Origin: Stereocaulon alpinum
Lineage: Eukaryota > Ascomycota > Lecanoromycetes > Lecanorales > Stereocaulaceae
Length of the DNA: 64,000 nt
Direction: 5' to 3'
Assembly: GCA_018257865.1 (NCBI GenBank)
Contig: JAEUBA010000014.1
Location: forward strand, 186,001 to 250,000
Part shown: one piece after another, positions 10,501-21,714 of the stretch
Layout: each line of letters starts with the position of its first letter
Numbering within the stretch: the first letter of the stretch is position 1
Translations under genes and position numbers: made by a program
The notes under the pieces: generated by a model
What the model saw: only the letters and a program-made list of their open reading frames with translations
Database searches by the model: none
What the model was told of the DNA's origin: nothing

Positions 10501-13500
10501 ATACGCTTTGGCGTTTTGAAAAGCCTTCTGGAAGTCCCAAAGCTCAAAAACATCATGGTGGCTTAGAAGAATGGGCTGATCCCATAGCATTCGATTTAGA
10601 TAAATATGGGCTTCACCGAGGGCAACAAAGCTCCTCATAGAGAAGTACTGTCGATTGACTTGGAGGCCATGGACAGAGTCTGAGTCTACCACGAATGCTG
10701 GATGTTTCTGTGAATTGCCAACGACGTCAATACCCAGAAGTTTGCAAACGTTAGTTAGCGCTTCGCCGGGAATCCCGGACACGCCGATATTCATAGTTTC
10801 AGAATGTCGAGCTCTAGCAACATCGCAAATGATAGTGAAGGCAACGAAATAGGCGGCGAAATGCACCACAGCTCTATCCAGCGACATGTTGGCTGGAATT
10901 CGCGAGACTTGCGAAGCCAGTGCAAATACCGTGGACCGATGCGCCCCAGGTTGCCAGCCAACTACGCAGCGGCCGGGCTCAAGGCTGTGTGTGCTAGATG
11001 AGACGACTTTCCCCGCGAAAAACTGGCCTAGACCAACGAACTCAGTCCCATGAAGAGGTATACCATCGAAAATTTTCACATCTTCATAGTCCACCAAGGA
11101 GACGTCAATAGCTACTTGGACATAATCATCGCTCAAGTCAATGCCTGTCCGGCGGCTCGAGAGTAGAGTGGCTCTCCCTGGCTCCGCCATGGCAATTTCA
11201 TATTCGCTAGACCCAAGGCCCCTGTCGGACTTGTGCGGAGGTATACATCCGACCGCCGCTGACAATTCGTCGTCTGGACGATAGCGGAGAGCACAGATAT
11301 GACCAGATTGAACAAGAATCTCCAGCTCGTTGTTCCCATGGCTCATGCTCTCGTAAGCCTCGAAGACTGTTTTAGCTACAAAAGATGAGTCTTTGAAATT
11401 TAGACTGCTTGCTTTCAAGGACGGATACTCTGACTGAACAGTACGGATGAAAGCTCCCGTTAGACCTGCGAACGGATTTGAATTGATCTGGTTCGAGACC
11501 CACAGCAAATTCTGAGCTCGTTCAAGGACAGGCTGGATCCACGGAAGGAGTTCGCCACCAGACCAGGTCGCCAAGATCGACTCTTGCGCACAATCCATTA
11601 TGATAATGTCCGCAGCCTTCGGCAGATGTTGCTGTATACTGCGGACTGTGGCAGTTATATCTTGAGATATCTGAACAACTTGGAAGTTTCCATATTTGTA
11701 GAGTTTAGTGATGTCACACTGCTCGCTAGCACAGATGACCAGTTTATGAGGCTCGGCTAACCCATTCTGAGGTAGTTTTGGCCGTCCTAGAAGCCAGTGG
11801 CCATCGGACAAGCCCTCGATCTTGCAGACAAGGTCGAGATGACTAGCGAACAAATCTCGATCGCCGTCCCCTTCTACCATTAAGCAGGCGAACCCATCAC
11901 TCCGGACACAAGAGATACGAGACCGAAGATCTCGAGCTGTGCTGAGAAAGAAGTGAAATCTTTGATCGCTGTCGAAAGCTCTGAAAGCCCGTAGACGATC
12001 GACAGAGGGAAAGCCTTCCCTTTTGAAAACGCTCAGCGATCTAAAGCGAGGCCTTTCGGGCTTACGAATGCCTTTCAGGTGAGATTTCAAAAGGTCAAGA
12101 TCTTCTTCACTTATGTCGGCCGCTCCGAAGTCCGCCATGGGCCACTTGTGCGTAACAAGCTCGACCACATCATTTAAAGACATCGCAACGGTTGACTTGA
12201 CGCACGATATGTCAGGACGAATGTCTGGCTTGAAGAAGAGCGACTTTAGCGGGTGCTTTCTTTCGATACTTCGGACAACCTTGGACGACATTCCTTTCAG
12301 GCAGAGAAAGCATCCGCTTGCGTCGCGGATTTGCAACTCACTGACGCCTTGGATTGGGCTAATGCGCTTTGCTTGAACACGAAATTCAGCTTTGGACGTA
12401 CGCTTCTGACTCAAAGATGCTCCGATCGAGTCAATCGACTCCAATTGATATTCGGCTGGAAGACCAGACCCGGATAGCAACATATCCGGTAAGCGTTCCA
12501 AAGCAGCAAACATTGCTGGGTCGATGTGGTAATGTTCATCGTCATTGTTACCGACCATGTTCGAAAAGCTGCCATTCGCTCTCTCAGCGTCTAGTCGCAA
12601 GCTTTCGAAATCTGTCTTTGGATAAACAGCAAGTGATCGGATGTACTCGAGTATCGCAGGGTCATCGCCAGAGACTTCTGGCAATGCCGAATCCTGCGTA
12701 TCCTCGCTTGCAAAGCTCAAAGACCCACCGCAGTATTGGCACCAATCACCTTCGTCACCGTCCGGTTGAGCTGAAACGGAAAATTGATACTTCTGTTGCT
12801 TTTGGTCTGGCCAAAGCCTGAATTGGGTTTCAATGAAACCCTCGTCAGTTTGCAAACTCAACAGTGATAAATCATTCACAAAGCACACTTCGGTCATGAT
12901 TACCTTGGACACATCAAGCTTGAGACTAGCTATAGTCTGGCCGGCTGCTTCCAGCGCCATAAGAATGTAAGATGACTTTGGAAGCGAAGTTAGACCACCG
13001 TGCTATGGTGGAGGTCAGCGAGGAATCTGGATTCAGAGCGTTTGTCTAACACACCATCATTGCGTCCAGCCAGTCAACCTCTTTGCGCCTCAATACATTT
13101 CTCCAAATTGGGCTTGAAGGTATGTCGTCACTGGAGCGTGCTCCAAGCAGTGGATGACGGGGAAACTGTCTGAACCGCTGGTTCTTGCTGATCCGGCTTT
13201 CAGCCCAGTAAGAAGCTGAATGATCCCAATGATATTTTGGAATGTCCGTCAGAGGTGGGCCCGTTGTATGTTTTACGGCCTTGCCATCGTCGAGGTCGAC
13301 CTTATTGACAGCCTCGGTGCTCATGGGAAACCCTACGTTCACCATACTGGCGGTGGTCTCTAACAAAGAAATAAGGTCTGGCTTGTTGCGGAAACAGGAG
13401 GACAGGTAGGCGATTTCACGCTTCCCTATAGCAGCCAAGGTATCTGAGGTCGGCCCTTTCAATGCAGGGTGCGGGCCGATTTCCACCAAAGCGCCAAGAC

Positions 13501-16379
13501 TATGACACTTCGTAGCTTCTGTCAGCGCCGCCGTAAAGCGAACGGTCGAGACCATGTTCTGTACCCAATATGCAGAGGTGCAATCCCTAGGTGCAAGCTT
13601 CCTTTGGATAACTGAAGAAAACATTTCGCAGCCTGACTGCGATGGCGAGACTGCTGATGAAATCCCAGCAGCGTTCAGAGATGCCTCGTAAAGTGGGGCC
13701 AGGGGTAACATATGGTGGGAGTGATAGGCGGTGTCCACGCGTAGAGCTCTGCAGAAGATACCTTGCTCTTTACAGTGCTCGACTATTTCGTCAATAGGAT
13801 TTTTATCACCCGAAAGCGTACAGCTGCTGGGGGAATTCACCGCAGCCAGGCTGACACGTCCCGAATAGGAGCCTAGGAGACTTTGCGCAGCGGCTTCTCC
13901 GAGGCCAATAGCGCACATTGCTCCTCTTGATTGGAGTTTTTGCCCGTTGTCCTGACTGCTCATGTAGAGACCACGATAGTACGCAGTGACGATAGCATCT
14001 CGTAAGGATAACATTCCAGCGGTATAGGCGGCACCGATCTCCCCAGATGAATGGCCAAGAACGGCTTTGGGAATGATGCCCCATTCCTTGAACAGCTCCA
14101 CGATGCCAAGCTGCAACGCTGTGCACAAGGGCTGAGAAAAGCTGGAATTATTGATTCGGGAGGTTTTCGCCGGCTTGCATAGCTCCTGGCGAATTGACCA
14201 GCCTGGCCTATCTTGTAAGAGGGAAAGCTCATGCTCGCATACGTCGATAACTCTAGCAAAAGTTGCCGAGTTCTCGAGTAGCTGTCTGCCCATCTCAGCC
14301 CTGGCCGAGTTCAGTATGATGGCTTTCCAACTTAATTTGTCTTGTAGAACCACTTACCATTGTGCTCCTTGGCCCGTGAAAACAAAGCCGATAGAGTCTG
14401 TTAGAAGGCTTCCAAAGGAGCGCACTTGGGATGGGCCCCTCTGCCAGCTCACTAAATTTTCGATTAGCTCTTCATGATTCGACGCGATAATGAAGAGCGA
14501 CTTTTTCAGAGTCGACCGACGTGAGAGCAAGGTATACGCGAGGCGATCGAGAGCAGGCCGTACTTTCCCGATGTAATCTGCATAGGCGAGGCATAGGTGC
14601 TGCAATGATAACTCGTTTGCAGCAGAGACCTTAAATAGAAAAGGGCGATGGAATTTTCTAGGAGTAGTAAATCCTGAAGGGAAGTTTTCGAGGACGGCAT
14701 GGCCATTGGTCCCACCAAATCCGAATGAATTGATAGCTGCCCGCCTAATTCCACTGTTCGTCTTCGGCCAATCCATCAACGTTTGAGGGATCAATTTGTT
14801 TGCGAAATTGATTTCGGGGTTGGGATTGATGAAGTGTTTCTGAGCAGGGATCTTGCCTCTTTCTAAACATTCGATCGTCTTCACAATCCCGACAATAGCA
14901 GCGCAAGCCTCAAGATGTCCAACATTGCTTTTGATCGAGCCAACGATGAGCGGTTGCTCGGCGTGAGATTCGCCAAAGATCGAGTCTATTGCTGACATTT
15001 CTAGAGGATCCCCAACTTTGGTGCCGGTGCCCTGAGTTACTGGTCAGTGGCAACGCCCGAGACATCTTAAAGACGAAGAATTTCTTACGTGTGCTTCCAG
15101 ATACTGGACATCTCCCGGATGAAGACCATGCGTAGTGTAGAGCGCCTGCATATTCAGTCTTTGTGCCTCTGGCGAGGGCATTGTGATGCCGTTGGTCTTT
15201 CCATCTTGGTTCACGCGCGTGCCTTTTATCACGGAACGAATAGGATCGTTGTTCTGAAGAGCTTGAGCCAGTGGCTTGAGCAATAATGCAAGGACTCCTT
15301 CGCCCCGTGCATACCCGTCACCAGAGGCATCAAAACTCTTGCACCTGCCGTCGGGACTGAGAAATCCAAGTTCGGACATATGTACAAACTGCCATCCAGA
15401 ACAACTCAGATCAGTATGGCGGCGTAAGGTATAACATATACTTTAGGAAAAAAAGTCAACGTAATCGATTTAGTTCGTACTAACCATGTCAGGGTTGAGT
15501 ATTAGATTCGCACCGCAGACAAGAGCCATTCCACTTTCCCCTGACTTCAGAACATTCACAGCTTGATTCAGGGCAGTCAGAGTGGAGGAACAAGCCGTGT
15601 CTATAACCATAGAAGGACCGTGAAGGTCGAAGAAATAGCTTATTCTGTTTGCAGCAATTGAATTTGACGTGCCAGTGGAATGATACTTGGGGGTTGTATC
15701 GATATCGCGGAGTAGGCTGGTTCCGTAGTCACTGGTGAAGAGGCCTTCATAGACTCGTCAGATAGGTACATGCAACCCGTAACATGAGAGCAAAGGGAAA
15801 TGACCTGGGTTGTTCTTCGTTGACGGTTGTAGCTCAATGAATACATAGGCTTTGATCGAGATCTCAAAACCACAACACACCAAGGCCATTGGCAGGACAG
15901 TGAAAGAGGCATCTTCGGCAGAATACAATATGAAGCAGCGACAGGTTCGATTTGCAAAGCAAAGGAGTGGACCTACCAGCATAGACTGCCGTGTCCGTGC
16001 CCTGGATCTTTTCTAGCGGAATCCCAGCACTCTCCATGGCTTCATAAGCAATCTCAAGGAGTATTCGTTGTTGAGGGTCCATCGCCTCAGCTTCAACAGC
16101 TGGCGTAGCAAAGAACCCATTGTCAAAACGATCAATGCCCTCTTCCAGTAAATAGGCATGCCGTACATTTGTGAGGCCCTTCCGTGAGCTTCCCGTGGCT
16201 TTGTAGTATCCTGCTGAGTTGAATCGAGCGATCTCTTTCCGCACATCCTTCGATGAGGCCAGGATCTCCCAAAGCTTGGATGGAGAGTCTGCACCTGCAA
16301 CCCTACATGACATGCCAATGATGGCGATGTCACCCGGGGGCGTTGGTGTTATCATGTCTAATAATACCAAATGATGCAA
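4523..16379 (-). CDS. PKS-NRPS hybrid synthetase (KS-AT-DH*-ER*-KR-ACP-C-A-T-R*)
   Basis: The core megasynthase. Splicing gives exons 16379-15977, 15744-15485, 15388-15089, 15031-14358, 14300-13055, 13002-9402, 9344-7125, 7074-6807 and 6755-4523. Together they total 11,205 nt, exactly 3,735 codons with one stop. KS has DTACSS, EAHGTGT and KSNVGH. AT has GHSSGE and YHSHH. KR has GGLGGLG, the catalytic Ser and NYATGN. ACP has GLDSL, C has HHLAWD, A has TSGSTGRPKG, and T has GGHSL. DH lacks its His (WLDAMMHGG) and Asp (IDPAMFAAL). ER is shortened and lacks the glycine-rich NADPH loop. R has GARTMAG for the Rossmann motif and YLKAR for YxxxK. No methyltransferase motif is present. An ATG eight codons in (16355) is an alternative start. 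It likely makes a polyketide joined to one amino acid. Release could be reductive or Dieckmann-type. The product is unknown. Confidence 0.95.
15745..15976 (-). other. Unusually long intron inside the KS domain
   Basis: This 232-nt intron has donor GTAGGT and acceptor GAAG. It joins TDTAVYAG to LFTSDYG in the KS. The other seven introns of the gene are 50-96 nt. No exon with KS similarity was found inside it. Confidence 0.7.
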
Positions 16380-16520
16380 ACGAAATTTTCAACGAGACAC
16401 AACAATCTAGTGTACAAGCATTCTATGGAGACTCAAGCATCATGGCATAACGTAGAAACACTAGATCCGCGGCCAAACGTATGCTTCAGCTCGGCGAAAA
16501 AAGTGGGTAGGCTCTATAAG

Positions 16521-16718
16521 CCATGCTTTAGGCAACAAGATATGTCTCGAAAGCTGAGCATACAATGACAAATGTGGTACCATGCTTTAGGCAACAAAAT
16601 AGATCTCGAAAGCTGAGCATACAATGACAAACGTGGTGCCATGCGGCCCGGCTTCCCGATCTTCCTGAGCACATGGCGACAAACGTGGTGCCACGCGGCC
16701 CGGCTCCCCGATCTCACG
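16521..16718. repeat. Tandem repeat upstream of the PKS-NRPS (59-bp unit)
   Basis: Copies at 16521-16579 and 16580-16638 are 59 bp each and differ at only a few bases. Each begins CCATGCTTTAGGC and ends GACAAAYGTGGTR. A third unit, 16639-16690, keeps the CCATGC start and the GACAAACGTGGTG end but has a different centre, CGGCCCGGCTTCCCGATC. That centre is repeated from 16691 (CCACGCGGCCCGGCTCCCC). The result is a small composite satellite about 140-340 bp upstream of the start codon. Confidence 0.85.
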
Positions 16719-17049
16719 CAAGGAGAGCTCTTCATGACCTGGTTCTGACAATAGTCTCAATTAGAAATGTCAGATCCACCGTACAGATAGCCAGAACGCC
16801 TTTAGACAAGCGCAGCGCTCTCGATAATTAGCCTATCAATTAACGTTTTAGTGGTTTGGGTGATTAGTCTACCTTTTTGACCTCTTAGGTAGTCCGGCTT
16901 AGGGTCCTAGTGGTCCTGTCTCAGGTCAATCAACTTGGATGGTGTGGTTGAAACTGGGTGAACCGCCAAGATATAGGAAATGATCTTGCCAACCATCTAT
17001 GGGTTAGCGTAGAATAACCAGTCAGCGGGCTAAGGCTTAGAAGGGTTAA

Positions 17050-17187
17050 CCCCCCAGCCGATCACCGTGCCCAGCCGATCAGCCCTATAGGGCTGAGGGT
17101 TAAAATGTCGATCTCTAAAAACAGAAAGATTGTCTAGGCCTCAGCCCTATAGGGCTGATCGGCTGGGCACGGTGATCGGCTGGGGGG
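17050..17187. repeat. Perfect 47-bp inverted repeat with 44-bp loop
   Basis: The left arm (17050-17096) is the exact reverse complement of the right arm (17141-17187). It begins CCCCCCAGCCGATCACC and ends AGCCCTATAGGGCTGA. The similarity continues imperfectly outwards for about ten more bases (AAGGGTTAA against GTAAACCTT). Each arm holds a direct 12-bp repeat (TGATCGGCTGGG) and the self-complementary AGCCCTATAGGGCT. It could be a small MITE-like element or a cruciform-forming site. It encodes nothing. Confidence 0.93.
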
Positions 17188-17933
17188 GTAAACCTTCTAG
17201 GGCTGAACCCACTCGCTAAGCTTAGTACAACTCGCCGAAACAGGTCAGAGGGTTAGCCCCCTATGAGCTTTCGGAGCTTAGCAAACCATCTACGTACAAC
17301 CATTAGTGACCACTAGATTCTTGACAGTTGAGATGGTCTGAACTTCAGACGAGCTCACCTACCGCTAAAACCTCGCAGTTAGACCGGTTTGCGGCTGGAA
17401 CCGCTTTTTTCAGACCATCAGGGGTTTTGGACGGGCGAATTCTTCTGCGATGGAATTTTAATGGTCAGCTGGAGCGAACCCCACGAGGAAGGAGGCTTCA
17501 CGTTTAGTGGACGAAGCTCGCAACTGCGAGCCGTGAACGAGAATCATTGACCTATGTGGCAAAAGTGATTGGAAGAGAGTACTTCATACAGGTAGCTAAG
17601 ATGGGTTCGGCCTAACGTATATCGACGCGTCGTGACTAGTTCGACTAGGCCGTTCTTATGCCGGCTTAGTCTCCGCTGCCATCGCTCATCCAAAAAAAAA
17701 GGATGCCGCATGGGCTGGTTCAGTGGCGGTGAGGCTATCACTTAAGCATACGTATCGCCGACTCCCGTTGTCAAAAGGCGCACCGATAGTCGGTGATATT
17801 GATAAGCAGATCTAATCCCTCCGTAAAAACGCGGTGAGTGGATGATGGAAGCGTTTTCTGTCGTTATTGAGCCTTCTGTCAAGAATCGTTACCGTTATCG
17901 TTCATTGTTTCTGCTTTTTCGAAGTCCATCAGA

Positions 17934-18638
17934 ATGGGCTACCAGATTGGATTGCTGCGCCCGTTGTTGCTCTGTTATATTTTCGCGTTGGCGAATGCTC
18001 AATTTCTCTTCCACGGCACATCCATCGTCATATACCCCAATGCAACATCTAGGTGGCCTTCAGACAGCACCGTAGTTGCATCAAACTTCTACTGTTACTT
18101 CAACCTGAACGGTTATCTGAGCTTCGGCTGGTATGCCTCCCGCCTTCTCTTCCACTTTCTCCATTGACCTCAACCTTCTAACTTATCCAGGTGGCTCCCG
18201 GCATCTCCGGGCACTAACACATCACACTGCACTCCTCGGCCCTCTTCCTATGATTGGTACGAATATACGACTACGTGGAACTGCAGCGAAGGCGAATGTC
18301 GTGCCCACGCTATCAATTTTTTAACGTCCAATGAGACCGAACCGTATTTCGAGGAAGAGTACGTTCTTTCAACAACTGACGTGGGGAACGGGAAACTCGG
18401 AAAATTCGGCATAAGCTACTTTGATAGGGAGGGAGGTGGCTACGCAGTTGGCACGAAACGAATCTTGAGTGACGCGGCCGAAGGGCTTCAGTCGGTCCAA
18501 GATTGCGAAGAGGCGTTCAAGACGCTACAAGAGATCAAGAAGGGGAAAGCGCTGAGCTTGTCCTTTGACATGGTCGATATCTGTCCGTCTGTGAGAGATC
18601 ATCAGAGGCAAGAAGCCATGCAAGCTGAATTGAAGTGA
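17934..18638 (+). CDS. Small secreted protein, two exons, family unknown
   Basis: Exons 17934-18130 and 18191-18638 join to 645 nt, 214 residues and a stop. The 60-nt intron has donor GTATGC and acceptor CCAG. The N-terminus is a clear signal peptide: MGYQIGLLRP, then a hydrophobic stretch, then a probable cleavage after ALANA before QFLFHG. The mature protein has about six cysteines, several Asn-X-Ser/Thr sites (NATS, NTSH, NCSE, NETE) and a polar C-terminal third that ends in Lys. No domain is recognised. It lies between the PKS-NRPS and the transporter, in the transporter's orientation, so it may belong to the cluster or be an independent secreted effector-like protein. The continuous frame across exon 2 and the signal peptide make it a credible gene. 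Confidence 0.7.
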
Positions 18639-19480
18639 AATATTTGGCTGTTTATGCACGGAAAAGATGGATAGAGAATCACAACAGGCCCAAAATTATC
18701 GTACTTTAGAGTCACCATCCTTTCCAGCACGAACAATAGATTTGTCGAAACCAGAGGCTTCGGAGATTGACCAAGTGCTCTTTTCAAACAACGTGCTTCA
18801 AATCTTGGATCCCATGGACAACATTTCAACCTCGTCCCACGAGCACCAATGACCCGTTCAAGTCGGCCGGTGATCTACTCGTAGGCAGTACTTTCTCCAC
18901 TTGTTTAAAACGTTTTCCTCGACTTCCTGCTTGTAGGACTCGTCATCCTTTTCCGAACCCTAGCTCTGCACAAGGGTCCGAAGATGAAGTCATCCCACAA
19001 CATATATCCGCCGCGTCATCTTGTGCCTTTCAATTCCAAGGATCCTTATAGCTAAAGGGTTAGATGCTGAGTCAGAACGAGAAACGGAATAATTGATGCA
19101 TTCTGGGACCGCTGCCGAGCCCGCCCGTCCGCCCGCGCGTTGGCTTTCCCGATGATCAGTCGGTAAAACCGTAAGATAAGCCCTAGCGAATCCGTCCGGG
19201 CTTCAACACATACCCAACATGCCAGCTTTGCTGAGACGCGCAAAGGATGGCAGCTGTGCCTGTGACTATAATTTGCGTCTACGAGCGAGCTACCACCCTC
19301 TGGCTTTGGGACTCCGTTGCTGGAAACGGGAATACCGTTCTTGGATGCGGTCTGAGCAGAGGCTCCGTCAGCGATCGAGCTCAACCCATCGAGGCGTCCG
19401 AGGAATGAGCACTGCTTGACTTCCTTCTGCGACTGCGCTATTGTAACTATTTGCCCACCTATCATTTCAAGCGCACAGCA
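18639..19480. other. Intergenic, upstream of the MFS gene
   Basis: About 840 bp with only short open frames lacking family similarity. It is expected to contain the terminator of the secreted-protein gene and the transporter promoter. Confidence 0.5.
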
Positions 19481-21272
19481 ATGGCAGCAGACTCAGAACA
19501 ACCAGTTGCGGGAGCCTTGCCAGTCAAACGGACATTCGTCGTTATCGGCGCTATTGTGATCGCGGAACCTCTTGCAGCAACTATCCTCTTTCCCTTCATC
19601 TATATGATGATCAGCGATTTCGGCACCGTGCAAGAGCGATACGTGGGATTCTGGGCAGGATTGATCAGTAACGAATCCATACACTTGTCAATGAAACAAA
19701 GCCCGTACTGATCATGTCCGGCCGTGCAGCGTCTGCTTTCTTTGTGCCACAGATGCTGATGGCGACTTTGTTGGGCATGATCTCTGATAGACTGGGTCGC
19801 AAGCCTGTCCTGATACTAGGTCTCCTTGGAAGTGCTCTGTGTGTTTTTCTCTTCGGGCTGTCAAGATCTTTGAGTTGGGCAATACTCTCAAGAGCACTTT
19901 GCGGCCTCTTCAATGGTATGAAAAACATTCGCATCGGGACCCCTCGAAAGAATCCTCATAGCGTAGATTATTGACATGGCTGCAGCCAACGCTGGCGTCT
20001 CAAGAACCGCTATTGGGGAGTTGGCGCACAATCGGGGCTTGAACCAAGGTCGAGCGTTCTCGCTGTTTGGATTCTGCAATTCGATCGGGTATGTAATAGG
20101 TCCCCTGATAGGCGGATACCTGGCCAGGCCTGCGCAAAAGTTTTCCTGGACCCAATCTGGGAACGTTTTCGCTCGGTACCCTTACCTATTGCCTTGCGTA
20201 GTCAGCTCGCTTTACAGCATCATAGTTTCCGTAATTGCGATTCTTTTTCTTGATGAGACGAACCAGGGTATCAGTTGTCCAACATTGACTGGGTCGACGG
20301 TGTCAGAGGAGACGCCATCTGAGGCTTTGGCAGAGCAGGACCCGCTTTTGAAGACACCGAAGGTAACGGCAGCAAGGATTGGGCCTCGGAACTCGACGTG
20401 GTACTGCATCTTTGGTGTAGGGTGAGCAATCCTTGCGAACGTGACCACTTCAAACCATAATAAGCAAGGACGTTTCTGACAATCCTCTCAGCTGCATATC
20501 CCTTCATGCCATCATCTTTGACGAAATCTATCCGATATTCGCAGCATCAGCGGGCGATCACGGGCTGCAATTCACTTCAAAAGACATTGCAACTTCTCTC
20601 TCCGTAATGGGGCCCATCATATTCGTCGCCCAACTCGTGCTGTATCCATTTCTCAACGACCGATTCTCATCTCTCGGCCTCTGGCGTACCTCCGCTGCCG
20701 TACTTGCTGCCGTCTATCCCCTATTCTCTCTGCTACCACACATCAGCGAAAACCATCAAGGTTCGAGCCGCATCGTACAATGGGTGATTCTCCTGGTCGT
20801 GCTTGCGATCCGCTTCACTGCCAATGTTGTGGCATACACAAGTATATCGGTCTTGGTAAGTTCCAACCCCTCGTCCCCATGCGCCTGGCATTTCGCCACA
20901 TTAACACGTGTCATAGCTAAATCAAGTTGTCGCACCGGAGAAACGGGGCGCGATCATGGGGTAAGTCGCCGGTTCCGACCTTTTACGCTTCTCCAATGTC
21001 TGCTCCTGGCCTCAAGCTCACATGAATGGCGATTACAGCCTCGGTCAGACGGCGATATCGCTAGGTCGAGCCTTTGGTCCGGCTCTGGGAGGCACGATCT
21101 GGTCCTGGAGTCTGGGCAATGGCTTACCTGCGCCCTTCGACTTTCATCTGTTGGTATGGCACATCCCCGTTCAAACCAAAGGAAACATTCCAGCTAACGA
21201 GCGTCATCCCAGTATGTTGTAGAACTTCTGTTGGCTCTTGCGCAAGTGATCAGTTCTCTTGGTCTGGCATAA
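19481..21272 (+). CDS. MFS transporter, probable metabolite exporter of the cluster
   Basis: A multi-pass membrane protein of the major facilitator superfamily (DHA1-type). The first exon (19481-19667) carries helix 1. The second (19730-19915) carries helices 2-3 with the MFS signature GMISDRLGRKP. The third, from 19986, continues with NAGVSRTAIGEL and helices 4-6 (IGYVIGPLIGGYL). Later exons cover helices 7-12, including LNQVVAPEKRGAIMG around 20915-20960 and the terminal YVVELLLALAQVISS. The stop at 21270-21272 follows directly. Small introns restore the frame at each junction checked. Position next to a PKS-NRPS suggests export of the product or self-protection. No defect was seen. Confidence 0.88.
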
Positions 21273-21714
21273 TCTCAATCTGTAGATCTACGACCCACCG
21301 GGATTGCTTTAAGCCCGCTGACTGGGTTCAAGTCAAGTGTTGAACAAGGAGTTCCAATTGAGAGTTCAGAAGACACATTCGATGCACTCTTGTTGTACAA
21401 ATCTCTATTTGAATGTCAGCTCGAATGAACGACACACCAATGTCGAAGCACGTCATAATTTTCCTAATGCTCTTATTGGCCCTAGTAAGGCCCAACCTTT
21501 AAGCAGTATTGCAGAGTACAAGACTCAGGCTGTGTTGTTATCCGTACCCTATTCAGTAAGCGCTGCTTCTGAAGGGTTCGGAGCTTCGAAGTATTGATAT
21601 TCTTGGCTGTGAGGCTATGCATTTGCGATATTGAAGCCTCAGGTGACCATGGCAACAACCCGCAGTCAATTAGTTCCAAGCGAAAGCGACTTTTATTACT
21701 TACAACATGCACAT
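21273..21714. other. Convergent intergenic region
   Basis: About 440 bp between the transporter stop and the stop of the quinone oxidoreductase gene. No gene or repeat is evident. Confidence 0.5.

Larger units (their letters stand above)
16380..17933. promoter_or_regulatory. Repeat-rich upstream region of the PKS-NRPS
   Basis: This 1.55-kb stretch separates the megasynthase start from the next gene on the other strand and must contain both promoters. It carries the tandem repeat and the inverted repeat listed separately, plus scattered short repeats such as TTAG/CTAA and AGGGCTGA. No coding exon was recognised. Confidence 0.6.

Noticed and set aside
11150..12300. C-methyltransferase domain between DH and ER of the PKS
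   Set aside because: No SAM-binding E/DxGxGTG motif is visible in this segment. It looks like the structural part preceding the ER.
16380..17933. CRISPR-like or rDNA-type repeats upstream of the PKS
   Set aside because: The repeats are directly adjacent without spacers, and the organism is eukaryotic.
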